A stretch of 64,000 nucleotides of DNA, taken from positions 620,001-684,000 of the forward strand of contig NC_079517.1 in NCBI RefSeq assembly GCF_000801105.2, written 5' to 3'. The notes under the pieces were generated by a model. That model was not told the DNA's origin. It was given only the letters and a program-made list of their open reading frames with translations, and searched no databases. This document shows positions 23,301 to 35,350 of this stretch, in pieces (position 1 is the stretch's first letter; each line of letters opens with the position of its first letter). A program made the position numbers and the translations under genes. Source of the DNA: Raphanus sativus. Taxonomy: Eukaryota > Streptophyta > Magnoliopsida > Brassicales > Brassicaceae.

Positions 23301-24421
23301 AAAGAGCTAATATCAAAAAAATTGTTACTTTTAGAAAAATAATATTTAATTAATAAACTCAGCCAATTACAAATATATATTATTTGATTAGCTACAAGAT
23401 GTCCAATAAATGTAAAATTTACATAAATATGTGTGAACTACTTGCATTTTGAAACAAGAATTTTTTTTTAAACTAGGAGTACCAAATTACACAGAAAACA
23501 ACCTAAAAGTGAAATGAGGACATATCCAAAATACCCCCACAAACTTTTACACAGAATTTTTTTTTAGATAGCTATTTTAGTTTATTTTTACAAAATAATT
23601 TCACAAAGAGAAAATGACCAAAATAGATACTATTAGAGTTAAGGGATGAAATTTTAAGAATGTGTTCAAATTTTTTAAAATAAAAATTAATATTAAAATT
23701 TTCAAAACAAAAAAGTTATTTTGCTCATTTTATTTTTTAAAAACTATTTTTGCGACAAAAACTTTTTTTAAAAAACTATCTGAGAGAATTGTTCTTTTAT
23801 ACATGTGTCTGTGGCTAAAGAATGCCGAATTACAAATGTTGAAAATACCAATACAATAAATTACAAATTTGTTTGATAATTTCGCCATTAAAAAGGTCAG
23901 AAACTCTGAGAATTTCACGTTCTTTGACAAGCACAAAAAAGTCTTCCAATCCCCAACCTTTTTTATAAAGCCATTACAGAATCAAAGAAGATAAGCATTT
24001 AAATACAATCTCATCTCCCACACACAAAGACCTAAAATACACATAAACATTTGGCAGTTAGCCTCAAATGTTAACCATCAATTATCGCAAACAGACCAAC
24101 GTCCATGGAAATACAAATCCTCCTACCCAAAATAAGCCATATATACAATTACATAACAAAATAGTTTTTTCTTACACCTAAAAAGAACATACACAGACAC
24201 AACTCAGAAAAAGACATTACACATATAAAAATAAACAATTTCAAAACAAAGTAATACATACGGTTGCTGACCACTATAATAGATCAGAAAAAAACATCAT
24301 TCTTTTTAACATATTTTCATTTTCATATTTTCAAACATTTTTTACTAAAATCATAAAATAAATTTAAATTCATTTAATATTAAAACATACGAACCCGGCG
24401 CGTAGCGCCGGAAACCACTAG
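20368..24421 (+). mobile_element. Helitron, 4.05 kb, with RPA-like relic
   Basis: The 5' end begins TCTTAATATATAAAACAG, preceded by A. The 3' end has a 7-bp stem hairpin, CCGGCGC-GTA-GCGCCGG (24395-24411), then six bases, then CTAG (24418-24421), followed by T. Insertion between A and T, a TC start and a CTAG end with a nearby hairpin are the standard signs of plant Helitrons. The inside is AT-rich and carries a broken RPA70-like gene near the left end. No Rep/helicase ORF survives, so it is non-autonomous. Confidence 0.8.
20782..21024 (+). pseudogene. Replication protein A (RPA70)-like OB-fold relic inside Helitron
   Basis: From the ATG at 20782 the frame reads ADPRAGRCSNTAEVRLLRFW. After a one-base shift near 20865 it continues EARNITKGGELISVDMFLID. 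This is the order seen at the start of plant RPA70-type proteins (RCxxxxEVRLLRFWEARN, GGELxxVDM). It ends near a donor-like GTAAGT at 21025. Plant Helitrons often carry RPA-like genes, so this is probably the element's own accessory gene in decay, and the frameshift rules out a normal product. Confidence 0.6.
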
Positions 24422-25102
24422 TATAATTATAATTTAATAACTATGATCATGATTCATGATTGTGTGTATAATTGTGGGTTGGCTCAACTACGCATGAACT
24501 GCTCGCAGTTTTATCCACTCAAATTAGAGAATGACACCAAACAAGAAAAAAGGTCTAATAAACTATACATGCAAATGTATAAGTAAACCATGCCTGTGTC
24601 ACTACTTCAAGTATATTTAATTTATTCATCAAAAAAGTTCTGCATCCGAATGTTTGTTATTAGCTAACAGTACCAAGATTGGAATTAGTATAAAGGATGA
24701 AAAGGAGAAGTGTTCATGAGTGATTAAATTTTAACAACTACCAGTTACTTTGAATTGATCCAAAAGACAAACACAACAAGCTTAACCAAATAAAATAGAA
24801 ACTTAATTTAAATGAAAAAACAAGAGGAGAGAAACAAGTGGTTCCATCCAGGCTTGCAAACCAAAACTTCCAGAAAGGAATCCTTCACCAAAAGTTATTT
24901 GGGGGTTTGCTTCTTTTCTCATCCTTTCTCTTACCTTTCATTACATATACACTCTCTATATGTATAAACAAATACGATCACAAATATATATTAAGACATA
25001 TAAACAAAGCCCACCAAACACTCCTCGATACTTCTCTCCATAAATACATCTCTCTTGTGTTCTTGAAACAGAGCCAAATTATTATTTTTAAAACGGACGA
25101 TC
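24422..25102. other. Promoter region of the C2H2 gene
   Basis: AT-rich sequence after the Helitron end leads to the leader of the zinc-finger gene. No gene or named element is seen. Confidence 0.4.
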
Positions 25103-25906
25103 ATGACAAGTGTTCATGAGGAGACACGTCTAGTACTCTTCGTCAAGGGCAAACGCACCAAACGTCAGCGATCTGCGTCTCCTCATATGAACACAGAAGC
25201 AGTGTCCGGCGTATGCAGCGAGGAACCATCACTGGAGGCAAGAGAAGGAGCTGGTGAAGTCGAGTTCCAGGGAGCTACGGACGAAGACCAAGACATGGCG
25301 AACTGTCTAATGTTATTGTCGCAAGGAGATAAAGCAAAGGATAGTGGCGAACAGTTCTCGACACATAAAATTGATTTCTTGAGAAACAAGAAACCATTGG
25401 CTTCTATAGGTGTAGGGCTTGAAGGTGTTTACCTATGCAAAACGTGCGATAAAAGCTTCCACTCGTTTCAAGCGTTAGGAGGGCACAGAGCTAGCCATAA
25501 GAAGCCCAGACTAGGAGAAATTGCTCTCAAATGCGACGAGAAGAGATCTTCATCTACGGTTGAAACGGTGGAAGCTGCAGGAGTTGTAGGAAGCTTCCTT
25601 TCTCTGCAAGTAACTCGCAATGATGGTAACAAGAAACAAGAGAAAACACATGAATGTTCGATTTGCAAGGCCGAGTTTTCTTCAGGACAAGCCTTAGGAG
25701 GTCATATGAGGAGACATAGAGGTTTAATAGTAAACGCCAACGCTACCTCAAGTCATCATCAAGAATCTATACGGCCAAAGACTTTTCTGGAGTTGGATCT
25801 GAATCTTCCAGCGCCAGAAGATGAATCCAAGTTTGTGTTTGCGTCCAAAGATCAGATTCTTCTCTTCACTGCCACGTCCAATTCTTTAATTGATTGTCAT
25901 CATTGA
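25103..25906 (+). CDS. C1-2i type C2H2 zinc-finger protein with EAR repression motif
   Basis: An intronless 267-residue nuclear transcription factor, at the position of Arabidopsis At5g03510. Two EPF/ZAT-type fingers carry the plant-specific QALGGH helix: finger 1 at about 112-132 (CKTCDKSFHSFQALGGH) and finger 2 at about 185-205 (CSICKAEFSSGQALGGH), separated by a long linker. A basic stretch near residues 16-24 (KGKRTKRQR) can serve as a nuclear signal. The L-box-like region is weak. Near the C-terminus LDLNLPAP (231-238) is an EAR motif that recruits TOPLESS-type corepressors. ZAT relatives mostly repress stress and developmental genes; its exact role is unknown. The start is the first ATG with a full-length frame. 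Confidence 0.9.
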   Translation: MTSVHEETRLVLFVKGKRTKRQRSASPHMNTEAVSGVCSEEPSLEAREGAGEVEFQGATDEDQDMANCLMLLSQGDKAKDSGEQFSTHKIDFLRNKKPLASIGVGLEGVYLCKTCDKSFHSFQALGGHRASHKKPRLGEIALKCDEKRSSSTVETVEAAGVVGSFLSLQVTRNDGNKKQEKTHECSICKAEFSSGQALGGHMRRHRGLIVNANATSSHHQESIRPKTFLELDLNLPAPEDESKFVFASKDQILLFTATSNSLIDCHH

Positions 25907-26536
25907 TTAAGTAGTTCTTGTAATAGCTCTTTAACCTTGATATGTTATCTAAATATTGATTCATGTAATTTGACACTGATTGAATTTAACTTCAAAGTGT
26001 TTCATTCTTTAACGGTACTACTCATTGCTTTCTTAATTAGCCCATTTCTAACAAATCATCGAAATAGAAAAAAAAGTATATAATATGTGAAACTTGACTT
26101 TGGGAGAATGATTAAAGATGCTGATGAGGTTTGTTAGAGTGGAAGAAGCATGTGACGATGACTTTCATATAAAGTCACTTCTTTTGTTAGCCGCGCCACT
26201 AAAACCCTTTGCACACACTTCACTTACGTCTAGTGACGCGTGACCTTCTTTGAACTTACGAAAATTCAAACCGTTGTTGTAGTGTGGTATATAAAACTTG
26301 CTTAACAGTTTCATTGAAGAAGCACTTGATAGGGGGTTTATTCACTCTATTATATGATTTTAATACAAATATCATTTCAGAAGCAAACAGGAATCTCACA
26401 CATTTACAGAGAAACTACACACAAAAGAGGCAAACCTCAGAGAGAGAGAGAGAGAGAGAAGAATCAGATTGAGTTTGGAATACACAAGGAATAACAATTC
26501 GAGTTTTTTTTTGTATGAATATGGATATATGTCTCA
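25907..26536. other. Convergent 3' region of the C2H2 and RABC2a genes
   Basis: Holds the two facing 3' UTRs and a GA microsatellite (about 26440-26460). ORFs here lack family features. Confidence 0.5.
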
Positions 26537-27865
26537 CTAGCTGCAGCAGCCAGTTTGAGGAGTAGTCTGGTGATCTGTGTTCTGCTTCAAGATGTTTCTC
26601 TTAACAGCACTCGATCCTTCTTCCAAAAGACTAGGTACCTCCATTATCTATCTCATTCACAAAAAATCATTCTTGAGTTATATATATATATATAAATCCC
26701 TTAAGTTTTTAAAAACCTGTTTATGATCTTTTTACCTTCAAAGCCAGCTCTTCGAAACATTGCTCTACGTTTTGTCGAGTTCTAGCACTACACTCGAGAA
26801 ACATGCACTTGAGTTCTTTCGCTAGAGCAATCCCTTCTTCTCTGCTAACTCCTCTCTCAGATTCCTGTTTCATAAATTTAATGTTTCATCAAGACAATCA
26901 AACGGAGAAAAAAAGGTGGTTGTGTAGTTTTCTGAGGTTGCAAACTCACTCTATCAACTTTGTTTCCAACGAGCATCCTAACGCATTCTTGGTTAGTGGA
27001 GTAAAGCTCAATCTCCTTACCCCACACATCTACTAAGTTTGTAAATGTCTCCCTTCTCGTCACATCATACACTGACGACATTCACCAAGACAAAACGAAA
27101 CAGTTTAAAGACTAGTCTCATGTAAACTGATTGATATGATGATGGGACGTTACCGAGGATGATTCCTTGGGCGCCTCTGTAGTAAGAGCTCGTCAATGTT
27201 CTAAACCGTTCCTGCCCAGCTACAAACAAGACAAAACCAAGAATGTCATCATATAACAACAATTAGTTTCCTTATAGCATAGAATCACCCACCTGTGTCC
27301 CAGATTGTGAGTTTCAGTCTTTTGCCTCCTACTGTCAACTGTTTAATCTTGAAATCAACACCTATTTAGGTCATAAATAAGGTTAATATCAAATACACAA
27401 GTAGGATCAGACAGAACATATTTTCCTTCCATACACCAAACCAAACAATGAAACCACACTGCCAGATTATTACAAGTATCAACAACAACTTATTCTTTCA
27501 GACAGTTTGTTTCTGTGGCAATACTATTATCTTTAAAGAACTATATATGATCATCAAACAGAGAACTTTCAACACAAATCAGAGAGATGATCATCAAATT
27601 CAAGCTCTTTCAGATAATGGAAACTACTGTTTGATTAAACAACACACAAAGGCAACATCTTTTATTCTCGGTTGAGAATCAAAAGAGAGACAAAGACAAG
27701 TTTTTTCTATTAAAAAGAAAACTAGATACCGATGGTAGGAGCGAGATCTTCAACGGAGGTGGAAATGAAGCTGACAAGCAAACTGCTTTTACCAACACCC
27801 GAATCTCCAATCAACAATATCTTAAACGACAGATCGTTTCCACTTCTCCCAGATGACGACCCCAT
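26537..27865 (-). CDS. RABC2A: RABC2a small GTPase
   Basis: A Rab-family GTPase (Rab18-like clade RABC); the Arabidopsis protein (At5g03530) has been linked to myosin XI and peroxisomes. Six minus-strand exons: 27865-27730, 27361-27293, 27219-27154, 27071-26950, 26864-26736 and 26647-26537 (210 residues). Motifs: P-loop GDSGVGKSS (20-28), effector region [18 protein letters not shown] (switch II), NKVD and ECSAR for guanine binding. The C-terminus TGCCS carries two cysteines for geranylgeranylation. The protein is nearly identical to the Arabidopsis one, with small changes near residues 7-10 and in the hypervariable tail ([10 protein letters not shown]). Confidence 0.95.
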
Positions 27866-29659
27866 TCTCTAAAACGAACAAGCTTTCCAAACACAAAAAC
27901 CACTTTTAGATACTTGCTCGATCTGTGAAGAAACCTTACGAGGGAAAGAACAAGCTAGGAGAAGAAGAAACCCACAGAGAGATCAAATCCAACTTATTCA
28001 ACAACTTAATAAAAAGGAGATTTCTTTATTAATTAAAATAAGAATCTCATGTAGCTGTCTGTAATGCCTAATGATGATGATGATGCTTAGCTACATTCTT
28101 CTTTCCTCAATTTTATAAGTAGAAAAAAGGCAGAATTTTTAATTGCCTGATGCAAACCAAATTTGAATTTAGGAAAAAAAAATAAGAAAGAAAAAATCGA
28201 ACCAGATTTTATTCGAACAAGACAAGGAACACGCCCGAGGACACAGACAGTAACCTTTTTGTTCTTTGCTTCCTCTCCCGACACTTTACTTCACACAAAC
28301 GTCTCTGTTTTGGTGTGGTTTCAAGTTTTCTTCCAACTTCTTTTACGTGTTGCGTTTCAGAATCGCGGCTGCGTTTGGTAAAACAGTTGGTTTGGGCGGG
28401 TTGTAAAGTCGGTACTAAAACGCAATTCAGCATATTATTAGGGAAGACTAGAAAGGGATATTATAACGTCTTAACTGCAATGATTAAAAGTTTAGTCGCC
28501 GATGGAACCAATTATTTCGGTGTAAGCACCTTTTAATTAGGGAAATTATTTGCTAAATACTTTGATTATTAAACTAATAATTCTTTTCCAAAGTTGATCT
28601 CAATGAAGAAGTCGTTTTGTTTTTTAGAGTCGGCAATTAGCAATTTGTGGTTTGTGGTTGTAGGAGCCAAACGTGGCCTTCCTCTGTTTTTTTTTTTTTT
28701 TTTTTTTTGGCTTTCCTCTGTTGTCAGCCTACTCCCTGCAAAGCCCCCACCTCCGACCGATACAATATGTTCACGCCCAAAGTCAGTGTGTGTGTGCATT
28801 CAACGATCTCATTCTGATGTTTATATGTTCTCCAAATTTTCCCATTTAATAATACCCAGTAGACTGACTGTTATTAAAGAACCACTCTAACAATTTTCAA
28901 GAATTTAAATTTATGATAAATGTCAGAACAAAATGTGAGAGTGGTGTCCAAGGTTTTAGCAACACAATGAGTGAAGGAAAAGACATGAAAGGTAAAGGTA
29001 TTAGGAACCTTTGATGGCCTAACCCTTTTTTTCTCTTATTTTCCTTTGAATTTATATATTTTTTAAACAGAAATTGTATGTTTATGTGTGTGTGTGTGTG
29101 TGTGTGTTTGGTGTTGTTTCAATTCATTGGAGGATAGAACTGGTTTGTCGAATTTAACCCACCAAAGTTCCTAGTTTGTTGAAAAAGTTTTGAGTAAATA
29201 TCATCTTTAACAATCCTCTTCTCTTCATTTAACAATCGTCAAAAAAAAGGTTCTGTTCAATTCATTTTTTTTCTATATATCTTTGTCTGTTTCGTATGCT
29301 ACAAATGATAAATTGTCTTCACATATTTTATATTTTAGTGAAGAGCCTTTATTATTCCGAGACAACTAGGCTGTAATATATAATGGGCTGTTTTAAGATT
29401 GGGCCATAGCCTTTAAATTTGCGGGCCAATGTTCTTTATCACATGCCCATCTGCTCCACAAACGCGCGTAACGTGCACGCTTGAGACTAATTATTCTATT
29501 TTTTCAAAAATAATAAAATAATTATTCTATTGTATTTTTTAAAACAATAAAACAAGAGAAAAAAAACGGAGTCGCCTTTCGTCGTCTCTCTTTCATCTCT
29601 TCAACTTCGTCTATAGACGGCGAAGAAAAGTAACTTCAATCAGTTTTTGAGGATTTGCC
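27866..29659. promoter_or_regulatory. Intergenic promoter region of RABC2a and EXO70A1
   Basis: Divergent promoters. It contains a long poly-T run (28689-28709) and a TG microsatellite (about 29083-29108). A cluster of site II-type motifs lies near 29380-29450 (TGGGCT, TGGGCC, GCGGGCC, TGCCCA), 200-280 bases before the EXO70A1 ATG. These motifs are known TCP sites in housekeeping and growth genes. Small ORFs here look random. Confidence 0.45.
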
Positions 29660-32600
29660 ATGGCAATTGATAACGGAATGGATCTGCTCAGCGAAAGAGC
29701 TGTGTTGATGAGAGAGTCTCTCCAGAAGAGTCAAACCATCACCGACAATGTTGTCTCCATCCTCGGCTCCTTCGATAGCCGTCTCTCCGCTCTCGAATCC
29801 GCCATGCGTCCCACTCAGGTATAACCGTATCCATCTTCTCCCTATCCATCCAGATCTGGATTTTGAATTATCGAGGACTTGATCGGACTGTTGGTTGACT
29901 GTGTGTGTGTGGGAAATATCTCCAGATTAGAACGCATGCGATAAGGAAAGCTCACGAGAATATCGATAAGACTCTCAAATCTGCTGAGGTTATCCTGTCT
30001 CAGTTTGATCTCCTCCGTCAGGTTTGTAATTAGGATCGCCCGATTTAGATAAGATTGATCTTGAGCTTGAGCAGAGATTGGATTTTGTGTTTAGCTTCTT
30101 GTATAGCGTCTCTCACATACTCAAATGATATCTTATGTATTTACTAAGTATAGTTCAATACTATAGCTTTTGTAGACGTGGATTTTATTGTTGGTTTGTG
30201 AGAGGCCTTTGTATGCATTTTAGATTCTTAGAAGACTAAGTGAATAGTCCTACTTCTGATTTTGCATGTCTATCTCATTATATTGACCTATGGATATTAA
30301 GGTTTTGAGTTTGCTATTTTTTTTTTCTCGACTTGAAACCGATTTTTTTATTATTCTCTCAATTTTATTTCTAGGCAGAGACTAAAGTACTCAAGGGGCC
30401 ACATGAGGACCTGGAAAGTTATTTGGAGGCAATAGCTCAACTTAGAAAAGTTATTCGTTATTTTAGCAGCAACAGAAGCTTTAAGAACAGTGATGGAGTC
30501 CTTAACCATGCTAATAGCTTGCTTGCCAAAGCTCAGTCTAAGCTGGAGGATGAGTTTAAACAGTTGCTAGTTTCCTACAGGTTTGTGTTTCTCTACCTAA
30601 GCAGGGTTTCTAGAACGCATTGTTGAGTGTCGTACAATATATATGCATGTGTATCACTTCATATTTAGAGTAGATTACATTGTTCCCCATTCGATTTTTA
30701 TGCTCCTGTATGCTATATCCATGATTCCTACCCTTTCACTCCTGGGAACATTGCTAGTTGTGGATTTTTGCTACTTTTTCTACTTCCTTGCAAATAGCCA
30801 AGAATTTTTTTTGGACGAGAATCGGAGAATAACATCAGTATCTTGAAACGATATTGATTTTCCTGGATTATCGGAGTTGTCGAGTATATGTTTATGATTC
30901 AAAACTAACACTTGCCAGTATAAAAGTTACTTATGACACTAGTCAGGTTACCGAATAATTGGAATATTTTAGTCTAATTTAAGTGTCTTTTTCAAGTCAC
31001 CTGCATTCGTCTTCTCCTCATTCCCTTTTTTATTTATCTTTGATATGATCAGCAAAGCTGTGGAGCCTGATCGCCTTTTTGATGGCCTTCCTAACTCACT
31101 GAGACCATCCGCAGACGGTGAGGGTAATGGAAAATCCCACGGAGGACACCATAATGATGACTCAGAAACTGCTGCTTATACACTTCCAATCCTTATTCCA
31201 TCAAGGGTATTGCCACTTTTGCATGATTTGGCTCAGCAAATGGTTCAAGCTGGTCACCAGCAACTGCTGCTACAAATTTATAGGTGAACTGATTCTTGGC
31301 CATAATACAATCCCTTGTCATAGTTTACTCCGTTATAATTTTGATATCCTTCTGTTCAATCTTTTATGTTTTTCTTTTTCAGAGAAACTCGTACTTTCGT
31401 ATTGGAAGAGAGCTTAAGGAAATTGGGAGTTGAAAAACTTAGCAAAGAGGATGTTCAGAGGATGCAATGGGAAGTTTTGGAGGCAAAAATTGGAAATTGG
31501 ATCCATTTCATGCGCATTGCTGTAAGAATGCTAGTTCAGATTTGCAATATTTGTAACATGTTATGTAGGATCCTAACTCAAGATACTTTTAACAGGTTAA
31601 ATTGCTCTTTGCCGGAGAAAGGCAAGTATGTGACCAGATATTCCGAGGCTTCGATTCTCTTAGTGATCAGTGTTTTGCAGAAGTTACAGTGAGCAGTGTT
31701 TCAATGCTACTTAGCTTTGGGGATGCCATAGCTAGGAGCAAGAGATCTCCAGAAAAGTTGTTTGTACTCTTAGACATGTATGAGATAATGCGGGAGCTTC
31801 ATACAGAGGTAATATGTTTCTCACTTAAGTAGCCATATACTGAAGAGTCTTCGGGTAAATGAAAAGTTTCTTCTCTAGCTTCAGCTTTTGGTGGATTTTT
31901 CTGATTTTTATTCTAGTTTTCTGTTTTGTGAGTTTTTGGTACATGCTTGATTAACCTTCGAAACTGTATCTGGATCATATAAAGCTAGTGAGATGAAATA
32001 TTAGAATACGGGATGATGCACTGGAAGTATCAGAATACAGGATGACTCGCATTTAATTATTTACCATATTTAAGACATAATAGTTCAGTTTGCATAGTTT
32101 TGTAAAGAGTTCACCACTCACTTCGCAGAGATGCCAAATTTAGCTACTTTATTTATTCTAGGATCAAGATTTGGAAATTGATAGCCTTTAACGTTATTCT
32201 TCCCACGCGGGTTTCCCGTAAATCGGATGTGTTTGAGCATTTAATGCTTGTAATAGTCCAGCTGAAGCCTACGATATCAGGCAGAGAAAAAACATTGTGG
32301 ACGTATGTGGTTGAAGCTCGCTGTCTAGAACTACATAACTTGTGAATTATTTTGATGACCAGTTAGTTTTTGTGCTACATCGTAAAAAGTGGACAACATT
32401 AGGTGGAGCTGCAATCTCATGAAATTTGTGTCCATTGACAGATTGAGACAATTTTCAAAGGTAAAGCATGCCTTGAAATTAGAAACTCGGCCACGGGGTT
32501 GACAAAGCGGTTGGCGCAGACTGCTCAGGAAACATTTGGTGACTTCGAAGAAGCTGTTGAAAAAGATGCTACAAAGACTGCTGTTCTAGATGGGACTGTC

Positions 32601-33842
32601 CACCCACTAACAAGCTATGTCATCAACTATGTCAAGTTCTTATTCGAGTAAGTACCGCATATATATGTACTTCTCCTTCATCCTGCTATTTTCATATTGT
32701 CTCTTTCCATGCTTCTATTAACGATTCATTGATGATCGTTGGTGTCAGCTACCAAGCGACTTTGAAGCAACTTTTCGCGGAATTTGGAAATGGAGATGAC
32801 TCGAACTCTCAGCTTGCATCCGTAACAATGCGTATAATGCAGGCGCTTCAAAACAACCTGGAGGGAAAATCGAAACAGTACAAAGATCCTGCGTTGACAC
32901 ACTTGTTCTTGATGAACAACATTCATTACATGGTTAGATCTGTGCGCAGGTGGGTTCAGTTTCGCGTTTGAAGACTGATCAGGGTTTATAAAAATGCATT
33001 CAGTTTCGTTTTGTTGATATCATAAATGTTTTCAGGTCAGAAGCTAAGGATTTGTTAGGCGATGATTGGGTTCAAAGGCATAGGCGTATTGTTCAGCAAC
33101 ATGCAAACCTATACAAAAGGACTGCTTGGACTAAGGTTCGACCTATATGTCTAACTATATACACAAAAAGTGAAAAGTAGTTGTTCAATATCTTCACAGT
33201 ATGGTTTACTAAGACACTAGTGATAAAAAAAGTGAACCGATATATATATATATATATATATTTTTTTTTGTAGATATTACAAACCTCGTCGGCGCAAGGG
33301 TTGACCTCATCCGGAGGAGGAAGTGTAGAGGGAGGAAACAGCAGTGGAGTTTCAAGAGGGTTATTGAAAGAGAGGTAAGCCTTCAACTTAACGAAAAACA
33401 CAGTTATCAGAAAACGATGTTTATTTTATATTTTGATAATGATGAGTTAACAAATATTGAAAAAAACTGGAACAGGTTCAAGATGTTCAATATGCAATTT
33501 GATGAGTTGCATCAGAGACAGTCGCAATGGACAGTTCCAGACACAGAGCTAAGAGAGTCACTAAGACTTGCTGTTGCTGAAGTATTATTGCCTGCTTACA
33601 GATCATTCCTCAAACGCTTTGGGTAAAAAAATAATCTTATATCTATATCTCTTACCTGCAAAAGCTTTTGAACATATTTCAGAATGTAAACGCCAAAGAG
33701 ATTTAAACTGATACTTCGTTGTAGGCCTCTGGTTGAGAGCGGGAAGAATTCTCAGAGATACATCAAGTACACAGCTGAAGATCTTGAGAGATTGTTGGGT
33801 GAGTTGTTTGAAGGAAAGTCTATGAATGAACCACGACGGTAA
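29660..33842 (+). CDS. EXO70A1: Exocyst subunit EXO70A1
   Basis: Subunit of the exocyst, which tethers secretory vesicles to the plasma membrane for polarized growth, and in Brassica also stigma compatibility. Twelve exons: 29660-29818, 29926-30021, 30375-30580, 31053-31283, 31383-31521, 31596-31808, 32442-32647, 32749-32949, 33036-33135, 33274-33374, 33476-33622 and 33725-33842. All phases agree and give 638 residues, the length of the Arabidopsis protein (At5g03540). The N-terminus (MAIDNGMDLLSERA) is a coiled-coil region. The remainder is the helical-bundle EXO70 domain, and the basic C-terminus (KYTAEDLERLLGELFEGK) is the expected lipid-contact end. A long intron (31809-32441) and a TA microsatellite at 33240-33261 just before an acceptor are the only oddities. 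Confidence 0.96.
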
Positions 33843-35204
33843 AAACCAACAAACAACCAAAGCTAATTGTGTAAGGTAAATTTCTGTCAAAATATTTTTC
33901 TTTTGTTTTATTCGTTCCCATTGTATATGGAGTGTCGACTATTCGTGTTTGTTTGTATTCTTTCTTAGTGATGAGTGTGTAAACAACGAGTTGTTTCTCT
34001 TTTGTATAACGTTCACATTTTGAAATAAACATGGCCTATTAGTTTCTTGTATTTAATAAAGAAAATGTTGTCACCAAACAGTAAAAACCACCTTTCAAAT
34101 GCCCATAAGGCTATAACTACTCGTGTACCCATTCGGTATGGGTCATACCAAAAATAGCATAAAGAATTAGAAATTTAGAATGCTAATGCGAAGACCCATT
34201 TTTTTTTAATAGAAAACGACTACAACATTGTTCTTGAACCGCACAAGACAACAGAGGTCGATCTGTATTCATGCTTTTTAGTAAAATATTGAGTGGTGAG
34301 ATGTGTTTGTTGTTTTAAATACACGTTTGGTAATGGCATATCTTTTTGTTAAGTTTGGTAATGGCATATTCCTTTCACAAGATGCGAATTCTCCCAACAT
34401 CTTTACATACTTTCCCATTTACATCATCTCCTTCCACTTTTTCCCCCATATTAATTTGATTTCTTTCAATGTCATCCTTGCACCAATGACATTACATACT
34501 TTTATTCCCCTTTTACACCAATAATCTATACACCTTGTTCCAATATTTCATTTTATTCTCACTCATAATAGCCATATACTTTGAACTCATATACATCTAT
34601 TCATATAAATGCATCGTTCATAAAGTTTTAATATCGGTAAAGTTCAAAAAAAAAGTTTTAATATCGGTCTACTAATATATAAACTACCTTAGATTTGTAT
34701 TCGTATTCATATTACAGTTTAGGACACGCAAAATATTAATATTATCAACAGACGCACGGTACTGAGCTGATTAATTATTAAAGAATAGAGTAAAATGATC
34801 TATACATCTTTTACACCAATATATAATCTATACATCTTTTTCCAATATTTCATTTTGTATTCACTTAAAATAACATATAGAGCCGCATACTTTATACTCA
34901 TATACAGCTCTACATATGCATTGTTCATATTAGTTTTAATGCTGTTTATTTTACAGTAATATATAAATTAGACATTAGGTTTGCATTCATTTACTTATAC
35001 AGTTTAGGAGAGACAAAAAACAATCTGTTATCAACAGACACGGGATACAGTGGTTACACTGAGCTGACTAATTATTGCAGAAAAGGAGTATTTTTAAAGA
35101 AAAAGTGGAAAGAACACTATGGCTTATGTAATGGGTGTTTTCAATCTCTCTTTAATGTGTCTCAAAGACCAAAGACAAAGAGAGAAGCCATAAAAACCCT
35201 AACA
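33843..35204. promoter_or_regulatory. EXO70A1 3' region and AT4-type RNA promoter with repeats
   Basis: After the EXO70A1 3' UTR, two direct imperfect copies of about 280 bp lie at about 34515-34795 and 34820-35090. Shared blocks are TTCCAATATTTCATTTT, TTTTAAT, ACAGTTTAGGA, ATCAACAGAC and CTGAGCTGA. A GCATATTC at 34364-34371 fits P1BS (GNATATNC), the binding site of the phosphate regulator PHR1. A 28-bp repeat of GTTTGGTAATGGCATAT lies around 34326-34370. The link to phosphate control is inferred from what is known of AT4 genes. Confidence 0.5.
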
Positions 35205-35236
35205 ACTTCCAAACTCTCTTTCGCACAACACCCACA

Positions 35237-35350
35237 TGGCCATCCCCTAAAGAAATGAAGAAGAAGAATCCTCAGATTCAATCAGAAGATCTAACCATAA
35301 AGGGTTTTGAGAGGTTCAGATTTTCTTTAGGGGATGGCCAAAAACACAAG
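35237..35350 (+). promoter_or_regulatory. Conserved hairpin and MAIP mini-ORF in the AT4-type RNA
   Basis: Arms 35237-35255 and 35332-35350 are perfectly complementary (TGGCCATCCCCTAAAGAAA and its complement), enclosing a loop of about 76 bases. ATG at 35236 opens ATG-GCC-ATC-CCC-TAA, a four-residue ORF lying in the left arm. Arabidopsis IPS1 has the same GGCCATCCCCTA/TAGGGGATGGCC pairing and the same tetrapeptide. Confidence 0.8.

Noticed and set aside
28689..28709. Poly-T run as a retrotransposon tail
   Set aside because: No adjacent element body or target duplication was visible; treated as a simple repeat.
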